From IMG/VR virus record IMGVR_UViG_3300037010_002261, positions 1 through 64,000 of that record: DNA of 64,000 bases, one strand, 5' to 3'. Source of the stretch: a virus. This document shows positions 7,636 to 16,020 of this stretch, in pieces (the stretch's first letter is position 1; each line of letters starts with the position of its first letter). The position numbers and the translations under genes were made by a program. The notes below the pieces were generated by a model that saw only the letters and a program-made list of their open reading frames with translations, was not told where the DNA came from and made no database searches.

Positions 7636-9384
7636 ATGCTCCAGCATCACCCGCTCGTCTTCTTTGAAACTCACAAACTCAGCATCCGTCCTCAGCAAAA
7701 GCAGGTTGTTGAGACGATTGACTCAAGCTGGGACAAGTACAAGTACTTCATCGTCAACGCCCCGACTGGTGTTGGCAAGACGTACATCACGTGCTCGATA
7801 GCGGACCGCCTCTCAGGTCGCGCTTATATCCTCACTTCGACGTTGCAGCTGCAGGACCAGTACGAGTCCTCCTGGAAGAAGATCGTCAACCTGAAAGGGC
7901 GCGGCAACTACCAGTGCAACGTCAACCCCAACTTCACCGTTGACGCCGCACCGTGCAGCGCCAATGACGCTTTGAAGAAGGACTGCATGATCAATGAGAC
8001 GTGCTCCTACTACAACCAGAAAAACAAGGCGCTGCGCTCGCAGGCGATGATCACCAACCCGCTGTTCCTCCTCTACAGCGCCCATTGCGGGTTCGCTAAG
8101 GACGGCGAGGAGGCTCCTGAGCAGGATGAGAACGGCTGGGTCGCCCGTGAAGCGATGATCGTCGACGAGGCTCACAACCTCGAGCAGCACCTGGTCTCCT
8201 TCGCCGAGACCAAGATTGACCCTGAGCTGATCGCCCAGGAGCACGGCGTCAACCTCAAGGGTATCAAGTTTACCGGCGACCTGGCGAACGACTATGAGAA
8301 GCTGCAGGTTCTCAAAGGCAAGCTCGAAGAGAAGGCTGCCGAGTACAAGGAGAAGCTCGACACCGAGTTCCCACAACGCGGCTCGCATGACAACTTTAGC
8401 ACCAAGAGCTGGGCTCGAGGCTTCGACGCCAAGATCGCCGAGAAGGTCAAGAAGCTGAATGCGAAGATCTACGCTCTCGACAAGTCAATTCAGCCGCTCA
8501 ATATCTTCTTCGGCACTCACAGCTCGGTTGAAGAGCTGCAACGCCGTTGGCTGATTCACGCCGACGTTGAGGCCAACACGATCCAGCTGAGCCCGATCAC
8601 AGCAGACTTCCTCTTCCACGAGTACTTCGGCCGCCTCGCTGACAAGTTCATCTTCATGTCCGCGACGCTGGGCACGAAGGCCGCTCTGTGCGCCGAACTA
8701 GGCATCCCAGAGGAACAGGCGCTCTACATCGAGGTGGATACACCGTTCGCGGCTGAGAAGTCGCCTATCATCGCCACGCCGATGCTGGACCTGACCTACA
8801 GCAACAAGCGCGTCAACATTCCGAAGATCGGCCCGATTGTGGACATGCTGCTCGACGAGCACGCTGAGCAGCGCGGCATCATCCACTCCGCCACCTACGA
8901 GTTTGGCGGCGAGCTCTACAAGCAGGTGAGCCAGAAGCATCGTGACCGCCTCCTCTACAAGGACATGGAGGTTCTAGACGGCTCGCTGCAGGGCAAGGCC
9001 TCCAAGTACGGCCGTAGGTTCAGCAATACGGAGCTGCTGCAGATGCACTCCGAAAGCGAGAAGCACAAGCATAGCGTGCTGGTCTCGCCCTCGATGATGG
9101 AAGGTGTCGACTTGTTCGATGACCTCTCTGAATTCCAGATCATCCTTAAGATGCCGTGGGCCAGCTTAGCTGACCCGCGTGTCAAGCAGAAGAAGAACTT
9201 GGACTCCAACTGGTACACCAACAAGGTGTGGATCAGCATCATGCAAGCCAGCGGCAGAAGCACGCGGCACGAGTCCGACGAGTCGGTGACTTACATCCTC
9301 GATGAGTCTTTTCCAAGGTCGTTCAAGGCCTGGAAGCATATGCTTCCAAAGTGGTTTACGAGCAGGGTAATTTTGGGTAGCTAA
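7636..9384 (+). CDS. XPD/DinG-type superfamily 2 helicase
   Basis: 582 aa. Walker A APTGVGKT near residue 42, then KGRGNYQC and three further Cys (C..C..C) between residues about 95 and 125, the arrangement of an Fe-S cluster domain. DEAH box VDEAHN near 177. C-terminal motifs include SATLG, PSMMEGVDL and QASGRSTR (motif VI). Known family: 5'-3' DNA helicases with a 4Fe-4S domain (XPD, DinG), used in repair and R-loop removal. In the phage it probably serves replication or recombination. No clear ribosome site precedes the ATG, so the start is moderately sure. Confidence 0.85.
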   Translation: MLQHHPLVFFETHKLSIRPQQKQVVETIDSSWDKYKYFIVNAPTGVGKTYITCSIADRLSGRAYILTSTLQLQDQYESSWKKIVNLKGRGNYQCNVNPNFTVDAAPCSANDALKKDCMINETCSYYNQKNKALRSQAMITNPLFLLYSAHCGFAKDGEEAPEQDENGWVAREAMIVDEAHNLEQHLVSFAETKIDPELIAQEHGVNLKGIKFTGDLANDYEKLQVLKGKLEEKAAEYKEKLDTEFPQRGSHDNFSTKSWARGFDAKIAEKVKKLNAKIYALDKSIQPLNIFFGTHSSVEELQRRWLIHADVEANTIQLSPITADFLFHEYFGRLADKFIFMSATLGTKAALCAELGIPEEQALYIEVDTPFAAEKSPIIATPMLDLTYSNKRVNIPKIGPIVDMLLDEHAEQRGIIHSATYEFGGELYKQVSQKHRDRLLYKDMEVLDGSLQGKASKYGRRFSNTELLQMHSESEKHKHSVLVSPSMMEGVDLFDDLSEFQIILKMPWASLADPRVKQKKNLDSNWYTNKVWISIMQASGRSTRHESDESVTYILDESFPRSFKAWKHMLPKWFTSRVILGS

Positions 9385-9387
9385 ATA
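9381..9387 (+). promoter_or_regulatory. CTAAATA box
   Basis: GCTAAATAGGAGA. The TAA also ends the helicase gene and the box runs straight into the AGGAGA ribosome site of the 9400 gene. Confidence 0.4.
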
Positions 9388-9399
9388 GGAGACGACAAC

Positions 9400-9876
9400 G
9401 TGATCACTCGAGAAGTTACGAAGATGAACCAAGGTACCGACTTGATCGGCGCGGCAGCAGATGGCTTCAAGCGCTGGTTGACTATCCCTGAGCTCAAGGA
9501 GCATGTGGAGGCTGAGCGCGAGCGTGTGAGCAAAGTACCTGAGCTTTTTGCTGTTGCTTATAACCAGCGCGCCGGCTACATCAAGCTTGACCTAGGTATC
9601 ATCAAGATGACAGCCGAAGTCAACGAGGAGGGCAAGCTGCTCGACATCGAGCTGCAGACCATCTGCGACTCGTTCTCAGAGCCTGTCAAGATCTACGCCT
9701 CGGTCTTTCAGCCTGGCCACACTCAGATCCAATTCTGCCGCATCTTCGCTACAGCGAGCGACCGGAACTCCTACTACGAGGACATCCGCTTCATCTCCGA
9801 GCTGCAGAACGACTACACCGTCGCCAACATCAACCAGATGCGCAGGCAAGCAGGCCGCAGGCAAACAGGCAAGTGA
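9400..9876 (+). CDS. Hypothetical protein
   Basis: 158 aa from GTG 9400, chosen because AGGAGA lies 7 nt upstream. Mixed alpha/beta composition with a basic tail (QMRRQAGRRQTGK). No domain recognised. The stop overlaps the next ATG (TGATG). Confidence 0.6.
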   Translation: MITREVTKMNQGTDLIGAAADGFKRWLTIPELKEHVEAERERVSKVPELFAVAYNQRAGYIKLDLGIIKMTAEVNEEGKLLDIELQTICDSFSEPVKIYASVFQPGHTQIQFCRIFATASDRNSYYEDIRFISELQNDYTVANINQMRRQAGRRQTGK

Positions 9877-10046
9877 TGGACAGCCCTGTCTTTCAGACGA
9901 TCTTTTACTCGGGCTGCGGCGGCATCTGTGGCTCGATGGTTGCAGGCATGTTTGACGATGCTTATCGCAGCGAAGGCTTCTGGATTGGAGCAGTCATGAT
10001 GCTCTGCTTCGAGCTCTACATTCGGGTTTACAAAAAGCGCCGTTAG
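9876..10046 (+). CDS. Small membrane protein
   Basis: 56 aa, MDSPVFQTIFYSGC... with two hydrophobic stretches (about residues 8-25 and 34-48) and a basic end YKKRR. Coupled to the upstream gene by TGATG. The tail of this gene contains the -35 of the 10027 promoter. Confidence 0.5.
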   Translation: MDSPVFQTIFYSGCGGICGSMVAGMFDDAYRSEGFWIGAVMMLCFELYIRVYKKRR

Positions 10047-10055
10047 CGGTACAAT
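10027..10055 (+). promoter_or_regulatory. Sigma70-type promoter of the TTTACA/TACAAT family
   Basis: TTTACA (10027-10032), 17 bp, TACAAT (10050-10055), 21 nt before the YqeY-like gene. Confidence 0.7.
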
Positions 10056-10076
10056 GGAACTTTCCACGGAGGTTCC

Positions 10077-10526
10077 ATGTCTGACCTGTACGCTGCTATC
10101 AAGGAAGCCCAGCTCGCCGCTCGCAAGCTGCGCGACGCTGCCATCGTCAACCCGTTGACCACCTTGATGGGTGACATCGGCACGCTGGCCAAGAACGCCA
10201 ACCGTGCCGTCACCGACGCTGACGTTGTCGGCAAGCTGAAGACCTTCCGTGACAACGTCAACCAGACCATCGACCAGGTCGCTGACGAAGCCACCAAACA
10301 GGTGCTGCAGGCTGAGAAGGCGCTGTATGAAAAGTTCTTACCGACGCAGATGAACGAGCAGGAGCTGACAGCTGCGATCAAGGCAATCATCGCCGACGTG
10401 CAGGGCGCCAACCCGGTGGACTACAAGGTCAAGATCAGCGACGTGATGCCGCGCCTGAAGGAGAAGCACGCGGGGCTCTACGACGGCGCCATGGCCTCCT
10501 TCATCATCAAGGTCCAGCTGCTGTGA
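10077..10526 (+). CDS. GatB/YqeY-domain protein
   Basis: 149 aa, the size of free-standing YqeY. Helical N-terminal half, then EKALYEKFLPTQMNEQELTA, the conserved E-x-F-L-P-x-Q-x(2)-E-E-L block of YqeY, and a C-terminal MPRLKEKHAGLYDG in place of the usual M...K.....D. Family knowledge: YqeY resembles the tRNA-binding tail of GatB; its cellular role is unsettled. It has its own promoter and a GGAGG site. Possible link to tRNA use, given the tRNA-rich genome (inference). Confidence 0.75.
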   Translation: MSDLYAAIKEAQLAARKLRDAAIVNPLTTLMGDIGTLAKNANRAVTDADVVGKLKTFRDNVNQTIDQVADEATKQVLQAEKALYEKFLPTQMNEQELTAAIKAIIADVQGANPVDYKVKISDVMPRLKEKHAGLYDGAMASFIIKVQLL

Positions 10527-10858
10527 GCCTATCAGGACCTCCTGTCAAACCTAACAGAGATTGGCGAGAGGTCCTGCTCAAAGTCCAACAGCTGCTCATC
10601 GAGCGTGGCTTGGAGGCTACACTCCATGACCTGCGGCGCTATGACGAGACCGAAGGCTATACAGCGACAGCTGACTTAACAGTCAACAGGCATGTCTGGG
10701 CTATCGGCTTCGGCCTGCGGGAAGCAGGCGGTCATGCCGTTAGGCGCTCTCGTCACGAGTACCTCGACTTCACGAATGCTGAGAGCCTCTACAACCTGAT
10801 TGCCGGCGATCGCGTGCTCGCCTACACGCTAGAGCGTCTCGACCGAGCGGCTTGCTAA
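10523..10858 (+). CDS. Hypothetical protein
   Basis: 111 aa from GTG 10523 overlapping the YqeY stop (GTGA). Its N-terminal KVQQLLIERGLEATLHDLR is reminiscent of the L-x-x-Q-Q-x block of the paralogue family on the opposite strand, but the match is weak. It converges with the 10855 gene, their ends overlapping by 4 nt. Confidence 0.55.
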   Translation: MSLSGPPVKPNRDWREVLLKVQQLLIERGLEATLHDLRRYDETEGYTATADLTVNRHVWAIGFGLREAGGHAVRRSRHEYLDFTNAESLYNLIAGDRVLAYTLERLDRAAC

Positions 10859-11226
10859 TCGCTCTCGTGCCGTTGACTACGGTCAACCGTTAGCATTAGC
10901 TTAACAGTTTTCACTAAGCCTTCAGCATTGCTGAAATGGCCTGCATTTGAGTGGCTAAAGTTATTGATGTCATGTGGGTCACCGTTTGTATACGGCGCCA
11001 CCCAGATATCGTTGGGAGCCCCATCTGTTGGGTCCTCTGATACCCAATAGAAGCAAGCAACAAACGGCTCCCCGTTGGCTTCAAAGTAGCGCAATTGAGT
11101 CTTGTCATCTTGCTCGTCATGCTTTGTCAGCTTGACATCGATGTCAACGTCGCTTGCTAGCTGTTGAAACTTGAGCATGAGCCGTCTGATGTTGAAGGCC
11201 TCTTCGAGCAGTTGGCTAAGCTTCAT
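10855..11226 (-). CDS. Putative internal head protein, leader family
   Basis: 123 aa. N-terminal MKLSQLLEEAFNIRR resembles capsid-targeting leaders of T4 internal proteins (hydrophobic-x-x-(F/L)-(L/I)-x-E-A). It is followed by LMLKFQQLASDVDIDVKLTK, a block shared with the 11252 and 11438 neighbours and weakly with the 26566 and 53612 genes. The rest is unrecognised. An AAAAATACC word 13 nt upstream may be a degraded late box. Packaging in the head is inference from the leader. Confidence 0.6.
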   Translation of the reverse strand: MKLSQLLEEAFNIRRLMLKFQQLASDVDIDVKLTKHDEQDDKTQLRYFEANGEPFVACFYWVSEDPTDGAPNDIWVAPYTNGDPHDINNFSHSNAGHFSNAEGLVKTVKLMLTVDRSQRHESD

Positions 11227-11251
11227 GGCGCTCCCGTATAGGTATTTTTCC

Positions 11252-11438
11252 TCACCGAACTCTCCCTTTTAACACGAAGAAGGCATTTACATGATGCCCG
11301 CCGTCAGCATGATCGGTGAGCATCTTGGTTAGCTTGACATCGAGCTCGGCATCCTCCGCGAGCTGTTGAAACTTCAGCATAAACTTGCGTGCGTTGAACG
11401 CCTGAGACTCGACGAGCTGTTGTAGCAGGGCAAAACAT
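11252..11438 (-). pseudogene. Frame-disrupted, shortened paralogue of the leader family
   Basis: The stop of the 11438 gene and an ATG overlap (TGATG), but from that ATG the frame gives nonsense after MF. Skipping one T of the TTTT run at 11432-11435 restores ALLQQLVESQAF, KFMLKFQQLAEDAELDVKLT and a short tail ending at TGA 11254-11252. So this is a third copy, about 61 aa, either mutated, mis-sequenced or frameshifted. Confidence 0.55.
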
Positions 11439-11797
11439 CATTCCTCCAGCGAGTCTAGGTTGAGCTTGATCATCTTCACGATGTCAGCTGCAACAGCAGG
11501 CTCAAAGACGCAGTCGCCGTCAACGTCGTAGTTATTATCGCCGTCCCAGTCAATGGCCAGCACGACTAGGTTCTCTGCCCGCCCGCCTAACCACTCGTTT
11601 GGTGCATGCATGCACATCTTGAGGCTAGTATCTGCCTTTGACGCAGTGAAGTTTGAGCTCGGGCCATCCTCGTCGCCGAACTTGGTCAGCTTGACATCGA
11701 TGTCAGCGTCCTCGCATTCTTGCTGGACACGCAGCATTAGCGACTTGAACTTCTGCTTCTCGAAGCTTTCGCTGAGCTGTTGTAACAGCTGAAACAT
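11438..11797 (-). CDS. Putative internal head protein, leader family
   Basis: 119 aa. N-terminal MFQLLQQLSESFEKQ (leader-like, with S-E-S in place of x-E-A), then FKSLMLRVQQECEDADIDVK and LTK, clearly paralogous to the 10855 protein. The start overlaps the PAS gene's stop (TGATG). The C-terminal part (YDVDGDCVFEPAVAADIVK) differs from the sister copy, so only the first 45 residues are conserved. Confidence 0.6.
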   Translation of the reverse strand: MFQLLQQLSESFEKQKFKSLMLRVQQECEDADIDVKLTKFGDEDGPSSNFTASKADTSLKMCMHAPNEWLGGRAENLVVLAIDWDGDNNYDVDGDCVFEPAVAADIVKMIKLNLDSLEE

Positions 11798-12477
11798 CAG
11801 ATTTCTACGCGTGCGTGCTCGTAAGTTGGGGCAGGTGAGCCAGCGATCTGCGCGATCTTGCAGAGGAAGGTCACGTCCTCAAGCTCCTTAGGCTGTGTGT
11901 CTAGCAAGGAGATGATGACGCGCAGCGGGTGGATTGAGTCGCCTGACTTGAGCACGATGCAGACAGGCTCGTCAAGGTGCATCGCTACCTCCTGCGTCTT
12001 TAGCAGGTACGCCGTGCGAGCGGTGTCGCATAGCTCATTGTAGGTGCAGACATCGCTTTCCTTGACCTTGCTGATGATCAGCTTAGAGCATTCAGCGATT
12101 GAGATCCGCTTGCGGCGGGAGCCTGTCAGGATGTGGTCAATGCGCTTCCCGATGATTTCGGTAATGGGCCTGTTTAGTAGCTCGGCGCCCGCGTGATTGA
12201 CATGGATGATATCACCCTTAAAGTCGACAAAGGCTACGCCTTCGTCCTTCATTGTGGTGAATAGCCCGATGCTTTGATCGAGCTTTTTGAGGCCAGACTT
12301 AAGCTTCTCAGAAACTTCAGCGATAACGGCAATGGTCTCTTCAGTAGACTTATTCAACGCAGCGTTATCGGCAAGCAGAGCTTGCTTCAGCACTTGCAAA
12401 CGTTGACGTTGTTGAGCCATCGTTGCGCTAACCGCTAGGTCTTGCAGCTTTGCGCTGCGGTCTTTCTTAAAGATCAT
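11797..12477 (-). CDS. PAS-domain protein
   Basis: 226 aa. A coiled-coil-like N-terminus (residues about 10-75) precedes a PAS-like core: EGVAFVDFKGDIIHVNHAG, then LLNRPITEIIGKRIDHIL. No kinase, cyclase or DNA-binding domain follows, so it is a bare sensor or scaffold. Terminal residues overlap the next gene's start. In a phage it could sit in the same late operon as the internal proteins downstream; function unknown. Confidence 0.65.
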   Translation of the reverse strand: MIFKKDRSAKLQDLAVSATMAQQRQRLQVLKQALLADNAALNKSTEETIAVIAEVSEKLKSGLKKLDQSIGLFTTMKDEGVAFVDFKGDIIHVNHAGAELLNRPITEIIGKRIDHILTGSRRKRISIAECSKLIISKVKESDVCTYNELCDTARTAYLLKTQEVAMHLDEPVCIVLKSGDSIHPLRVIISLLDTQPKELEDVTFLCKIAQIAGSPAPTYEHARVEI

Positions 12478-12503
12478 GTCATCTCCAGTGTGTATCAGTA
12501 GGA

Positions 12504-12525
12504 AAGGGCCTCAGCTGAGGCCCTT
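12504..12525 (-). terminator. Palindromic terminator
   Basis: AAGGGCCTCAGCTGAGGCCC + TT is a perfect 22-bp inverted repeat. On the minus strand it follows the 12544 gene and continues into TCC, so the T-tract is weak. Confidence 0.55.
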
Positions 12526-12543
12526 ATGCTAAGCAAAACCTTT

Positions 12544-12831
12544 TTAGAGCTTTGCGCCGATCGTGGCGACAAGCACCTTGATCTCATTTATAGCCTCTAC
12601 CGTTTTTAGGTTACTTTCTTGGTAGCGCTCAATGATGTCAATCAGCTCGCGGTGGTCGGACTCGATCTGCTTCTGAAACAATTCGATCAGCTCCTTACGT
12701 TCCTCCTTAGCCGACTTTTGGCCTGTGAAGTACATGTAGCCGAGACCAGCTGAGACGAGAAGCAGGATCGCCTTGATGGCTCCTGCACCATCAGTGAAGA
12801 TTTGATGAATTAGTTCTGTGACCCATTCCAT
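12544..12831 (-). CDS. Holin-like small membrane protein
   Basis: 95 aa. An amphipathic start (MEWVTELIHQIF), one membrane helix (about residues 18-37, AIKAILLLVSAGLGYMYF) and a long charged coiled coil to the end. This plan suits phage holins or membrane-anchored scaffolds; no lysin lies next to it. RBS GGGAG precedes the ATG. A TTAAATA box is 23 nt upstream. Confidence 0.5.
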   Translation of the reverse strand: MEWVTELIHQIFTDGAGAIKAILLLVSAGLGYMYFTGQKSAKEERKELIELFQKQIESDHRELIDIIERYQESNLKTVEAINEIKVLVATIGAKL

Positions 12832-12854
12832 GAGGGACTCCCTTCTCGTGTTGA

Positions 12855-12861
12855 TATTTAA
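12855..12861 (-). promoter_or_regulatory. Late-promoter-like box TTAAATA
   Basis: On the minus strand CTTAAATATC lies 23 nt before the holin-like gene, with the ribosome site in between. This is the spacing expected for a T4-type late promoter. Confidence 0.45.
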
Positions 12862-12933
12862 GAGCTAAATGCTCTCTAAGAGCTTTTTGTGTTAAGATCA
12901 AAATCGTATTTCCAGCAAGGTATGCCAAACCCC

Positions 12934-12962
12934 TTGCAATAGCGGCAACACCCGCTTGTAAT
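12934..12962 (+). promoter_or_regulatory. Sigma70-type promoter
   Basis: TTGCAA (12934-12939), 17 bp, TGTAAT (12957-12962), 31 nt before the PrkA gene. The 160-bp gap also holds GAGCTAAATGCTC-type hairpins at about 12863-12895. Confidence 0.5.
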
Positions 12963-12993
12963 AGGCCGTAATCTCATAGGAAGACCACATCAC

Positions 12994-14925
12994 ATGACGA
13001 CCCTTCTAGAAGACTTCGACACATCCTTCAGCAAGTCCCGGAAAGAGGAGACCCTTACCTTCACCGAGTTCCTCCAACTGGCAAAGAAGGACCCATCGGT
13101 CTATGCTTCGCCGGCGCAACGGATGCTGAAGGCTATCGGAGAGCCCTCCCTGATTGACACCCGCAACGACCCGCGGCTGAGCCAGATCTTCTCCAACAAG
13201 ACCATCAAGGTCTATCCCGCCTTCGCCAACTTCTACGGCATGGAGGACGCGGTCGAACAGATCGTGGCCTACTTCCGGTCGGCGGCTGACGGCCTCGAAG
13301 AGTCCAAGCAGATCTTGTACCTGCTGGGCCCGGTCGGCGGCGGCAAGAGCTCGATTGCGACTCGCCTCCGCGAGCTGATGGAGCAGGAGCCTGTCTACGT
13401 CATTGACGGCTCGCCTGTCTTCGAGAGCCCACTGTCCATCTTCAACACCCCTGAGCTGCAAGACAAGCTCGAAGCTGACTTTAACATCTCGCGCACGGCC
13501 ATCCGCACCATTCCGTCTCCGTGGCTGATCAAAAAGCTCGAAGAGGTCGGCAGCATCGGCAGGCTGAAGGTCCGCAAGCTCTACCCGTCGCAGCTGCGTC
13601 AGCAAGCTTCGATGCGCGTCGAGCCGGGCGACGAGAACAATCAGGACGTCAGCGCGATGGTCGGCAAGCTGAACATTCGCATGATTGAGAAGTTCGAGCA
13701 GGACCACCCATACGCCTACAGCTTCTCAGGCGGCTTGAACCGCGGCAACAACGGCATCGTCGAGATGGTCGAGATGTTCAAGGCGCCGATCAAGATGCTG
13801 CACCCATTGCTGACCGCGACCCAGGAGCGCATGTACGCCGGCACCGAAGCCATCGGCTCCATCCCGTTCGACGGTATCATCCTGGCCCACAGCAACGAGA
13901 GCGAGTGGTCCACCTTCCGCAACAATAAGAACAACGAGGCCTTCCTGGACCGCGTCTGCATCGTCAAGGTCCCGTACTGCCTGCGCGTCACCGAAGAGCA
14001 GCAGATCTACGAGAAGCTCATCCGCAACTCCGAAGTCGGCCGCACCGCCAGCATCGCTCCAGGCACCCTGAAGATGTTGGCTGAGTTCTGCGTCATGTCC
14101 CGCCTGATTGTGCCGCAGAACAGCACGCTCTTCTCGAAGCTGCGCGTCTATGACGGCATCAACATCAAGGCCGAGGACCCGAAGGCAAAGCCCATCCAAG
14201 AGTACCGCGATGATGCGGGCGTCAAGGAAGGCATGGAGGGCCTGAGCACCCGCTTCGCCTTCAAGATGCTGTCGAAGACCCTGGCGTTCGACAACGAGGA
14301 GAAGGCAGCCAACCCAATCCACCTGATGTACGTGCTGAAGACCCAGATCCCGCAGGAGCAGTTCCCGAAGGAGAAGGAGCAAGGCCTGATCGAGCTGATC
14401 GACGGCGTGCTGCAGGAGAAGTACCTCGAGTTCCTGGAGAAGGACATCACCACGGCCTTCCTGGACAGCTACAGCGAGCTGTGCCAGAACATGCTCGAGC
14501 AGTACTACTACTACGCTGACGCTTGGGTGCAAGGCAAGGACGACTACCGTGACCCGTCGACCAACTCGGTCCTCGAGCGCGAAGACCTCGACCGCGAGCT
14601 GAGCAAGACGGAGAAGCCCGCAAGCATCTCCAACCCCAAGGACTTCCGGAACGACATCGTCAACTTCATCATCCGCTACCAAGCGCAACATGGTGGGAAG
14701 CTGCCGGCTTGGAACTCCTACGAGAAGATCCGCAGCGCAATCGAGAAGCGCGTGATCGGCAACATCGACGAGCTGCTGCCCGTCATCTCGTTCGCGCCGA
14801 AGCGCACCGAAGAGGACACGAAGAAGCATCGCGACTTCCTGTCTCGCATGCGGACCCGCGGCTACACCGAGCGTCAAACTCGCATCCTGTGCGAGTGGTT
14901 CATGCGCGTGCGCAAGTCGAGCTAA
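12994..14925 (+). CDS. prkA: PrkA-type serine protein kinase (YeaG-like)
   Basis: 643 aa, the size of bacterial PrkA. Seen: an AAA+ part with Walker A GPVGGGKSS near residue 111, SPLSIFNTPELQ, a conserved block VEMFKAPIKMLHPLLTATQE and IPFDGIILAHSNESEW; then the C-terminal kinase-like region with FDNEEKAANP and a final basic stretch. Known: PrkA (E. coli YeaG) is a nutrient-stress kinase encoded with YeaH, and SpoVR/YcgB is its usual third partner. Both partners occur downstream here (16662 and 18548), so the phage carries the complete module. Its use in infection is unknown. Confidence 0.9.
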   Translation: MTTLLEDFDTSFSKSRKEETLTFTEFLQLAKKDPSVYASPAQRMLKAIGEPSLIDTRNDPRLSQIFSNKTIKVYPAFANFYGMEDAVEQIVAYFRSAADGLEESKQILYLLGPVGGGKSSIATRLRELMEQEPVYVIDGSPVFESPLSIFNTPELQDKLEADFNISRTAIRTIPSPWLIKKLEEVGSIGRLKVRKLYPSQLRQQASMRVEPGDENNQDVSAMVGKLNIRMIEKFEQDHPYAYSFSGGLNRGNNGIVEMVEMFKAPIKMLHPLLTATQERMYAGTEAIGSIPFDGIILAHSNESEWSTFRNNKNNEAFLDRVCIVKVPYCLRVTEEQQIYEKLIRNSEVGRTASIAPGTLKMLAEFCVMSRLIVPQNSTLFSKLRVYDGINIKAEDPKAKPIQEYRDDAGVKEGMEGLSTRFAFKMLSKTLAFDNEEKAANPIHLMYVLKTQIPQEQFPKEKEQGLIELIDGVLQEKYLEFLEKDITTAFLDSYSELCQNMLEQYYYYADAWVQGKDDYRDPSTNSVLEREDLDRELSKTEKPASISNPKDFRNDIVNFIIRYQAQHGGKLPAWNSYEKIRSAIEKRVIGNIDELLPVISFAPKRTEEDTKKHRDFLSRMRTRGYTERQTRILCEWFMRVRKSS

Positions 14926-14929
14926 AGCT

Positions 14930-15250
14930 ATGCCACTCCAGTATGACGACGTCCCAGGCAGCTGGGGCACAGGCTCTCGGGAGTGGCCTGCCCTTGTCTT
15001 CCCTACGAGCGACCTTGCTCGTAGGGCCTACATCGCTTGCACTAAGGCGAACGTAGTCCCCTACGGCAGCTACGTGCTGATGGATGACACGAACTATCCA
15101 CGCCAGTGGAAGAACGGCAAGGCTACCACTGAGCTGCGGATCGAAACGATTCCGCTCCGCGACAAGCTGGAGGAGTACCTCTATGCAAGCCCCTACAAGA
15201 CCTATGAGGACTTGAGGGATCACTACATCAAAGAAGGACTCTGGAAATGA
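14930..15250 (+). CDS. Hypothetical protein
   Basis: 106 aa, starts 4 nt after the PrkA stop. Contains GSYVLMDDTNYPRQWKNGKA and ends with YEDLRDHYIKEGLWK. No domain recognised. Same operon as PrkA by spacing. Confidence 0.55.
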   Translation: MPLQYDDVPGSWGTGSREWPALVFPTSDLARRAYIACTKANVVPYGSYVLMDDTNYPRQWKNGKATTELRIETIPLRDKLEEYLYASPYKTYEDLRDHYIKEGLWK

Positions 15251-15366
15251 GCAACACAACCCTCCTCACCGTCGCCGCCTTAGGCGTCATCATAGTCGGC
15301 GCCCTCGCCGCATGTGTCAACATCATGCTTGGCCGTTACAAAAGCTACGACGGCTCTGGAGATTGA
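15247..15366 (+). CDS. Single-pass membrane microprotein
   Basis: 39 aa: MSNTTLLTVAALGVIIVGAL then ACVNIML and a polar tail. One transmembrane helix. ATG overlaps the upstream stop (ATGA). A Cys after ALAA could be a lipobox-like site, but no proper N-terminal charge precedes it. Confidence 0.45.
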   Translation: MSNTTLLTVAALGVIIVGALAACVNIMLGRYKSYDGSGD

Positions 15367-15403
15367 GGATGTGATACAATTGGCAATGTCTTAGGAGATC
15401 GCC

Positions 15404-15595
15404 ATGTACATCCTCATCTTTGTCGTCACCTTCATGTCTACCGTTCAAGGTCCGTCCAACAGTCAGCTGACCACGGCCACGATTCAGCAACAGCATGGGT
15501 CCAAGGACCGATGCGAAGCCGCTCTCAAGCAGCTGAGGCTGAACATCGAAGGCACCGGCTCCCAAGTTCGCATCGCTCAATGCACTCAGATGTAA
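15404..15595 (+). CDS. Small secreted or membrane-anchored protein
   Basis: 63 aa with a hydrophobic N-terminus (MYILIFVVTFMSTVQG) that could be a signal or anchor, and two Cys in the polar remainder. TACAAT at 15375-15380 followed by TTAGGAG gives a plausible start region, though no -35 is visible. Confidence 0.45.
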   Translation: MYILIFVVTFMSTVQGPSNSQLTTATIQQQHGSKDRCEAALKQLRLNIEGTGSQVRIAQCTQM

Positions 15596-16020
15596 AGTAC
15601 GACCGGCATTACCTAACCGTTGACGCGGCTAGGAGCTTCAAGCTAGCCATCGCCGACTGTCAAGCTAGCTGCCCAGAAGACGTAGACCCTCGGTTGCATG
15701 AACTGCAGCTCGAGGGCATGAATAGCCAGCTAGAATCGTTGCTCGCTGAGCTCGACGAGCTTGAGGCTGAGCTGATCGCACCCTGCTCGCACTGTGGGCG
15801 TGTGCCCAGCGAGGACCTCTCTGACACTACCTACCCTGCTGGCCGTGACGGCACTTGGCTTGTCTGCTGTTCCTTTCCAGAAGGTGGCTGTGACGTTGAA
15901 GCTCGAGGACCCACGCGTACAGCAGCAATCGAAAATTGGAACAATGGACTCGCGCATGCACAACCCCCTCTCGACGAAGCACAATCTCCGCGTCGTAACT
16001 GGCGGCCAAACCGGGGTTGA
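15580..16020 (+). CDS. Lar-like zinc-ribbon protein
   Basis: 146 aa from ATG 15580. A helical N-terminal half with an E-rich coiled coil (LESLLAELDELEAELIAPC) leads into CSHCGR ... WLVCCSFPEGGCDVEARG and TAAIENWN. The CxxC ... C...C and final A-x-x-x-W-N match the Lar/restriction-alleviation-like zinc ribbon seen in many phages. Anti-restriction function is only suggested. Its end overlaps the next gene by 77 nt. Confidence 0.5.
   Translation: MHSDVKYDRHYLTVDAARSFKLAIADCQASCPEDVDPRLHELQLEGMNSQLESLLAELDELEAELIAPCSHCGRVPSEDLSDTTYPAGRDGTWLVCCSFPEGGCDVEARGPTRTAAIENWNNGLAHAQPPLDEAQSPRRNWRPNRG

Noticed and set aside
13726-14970. 414-codon open frame on the minus strand
   Set aside because: Shadow of the PrkA gene, produced by GC-rich third positions.
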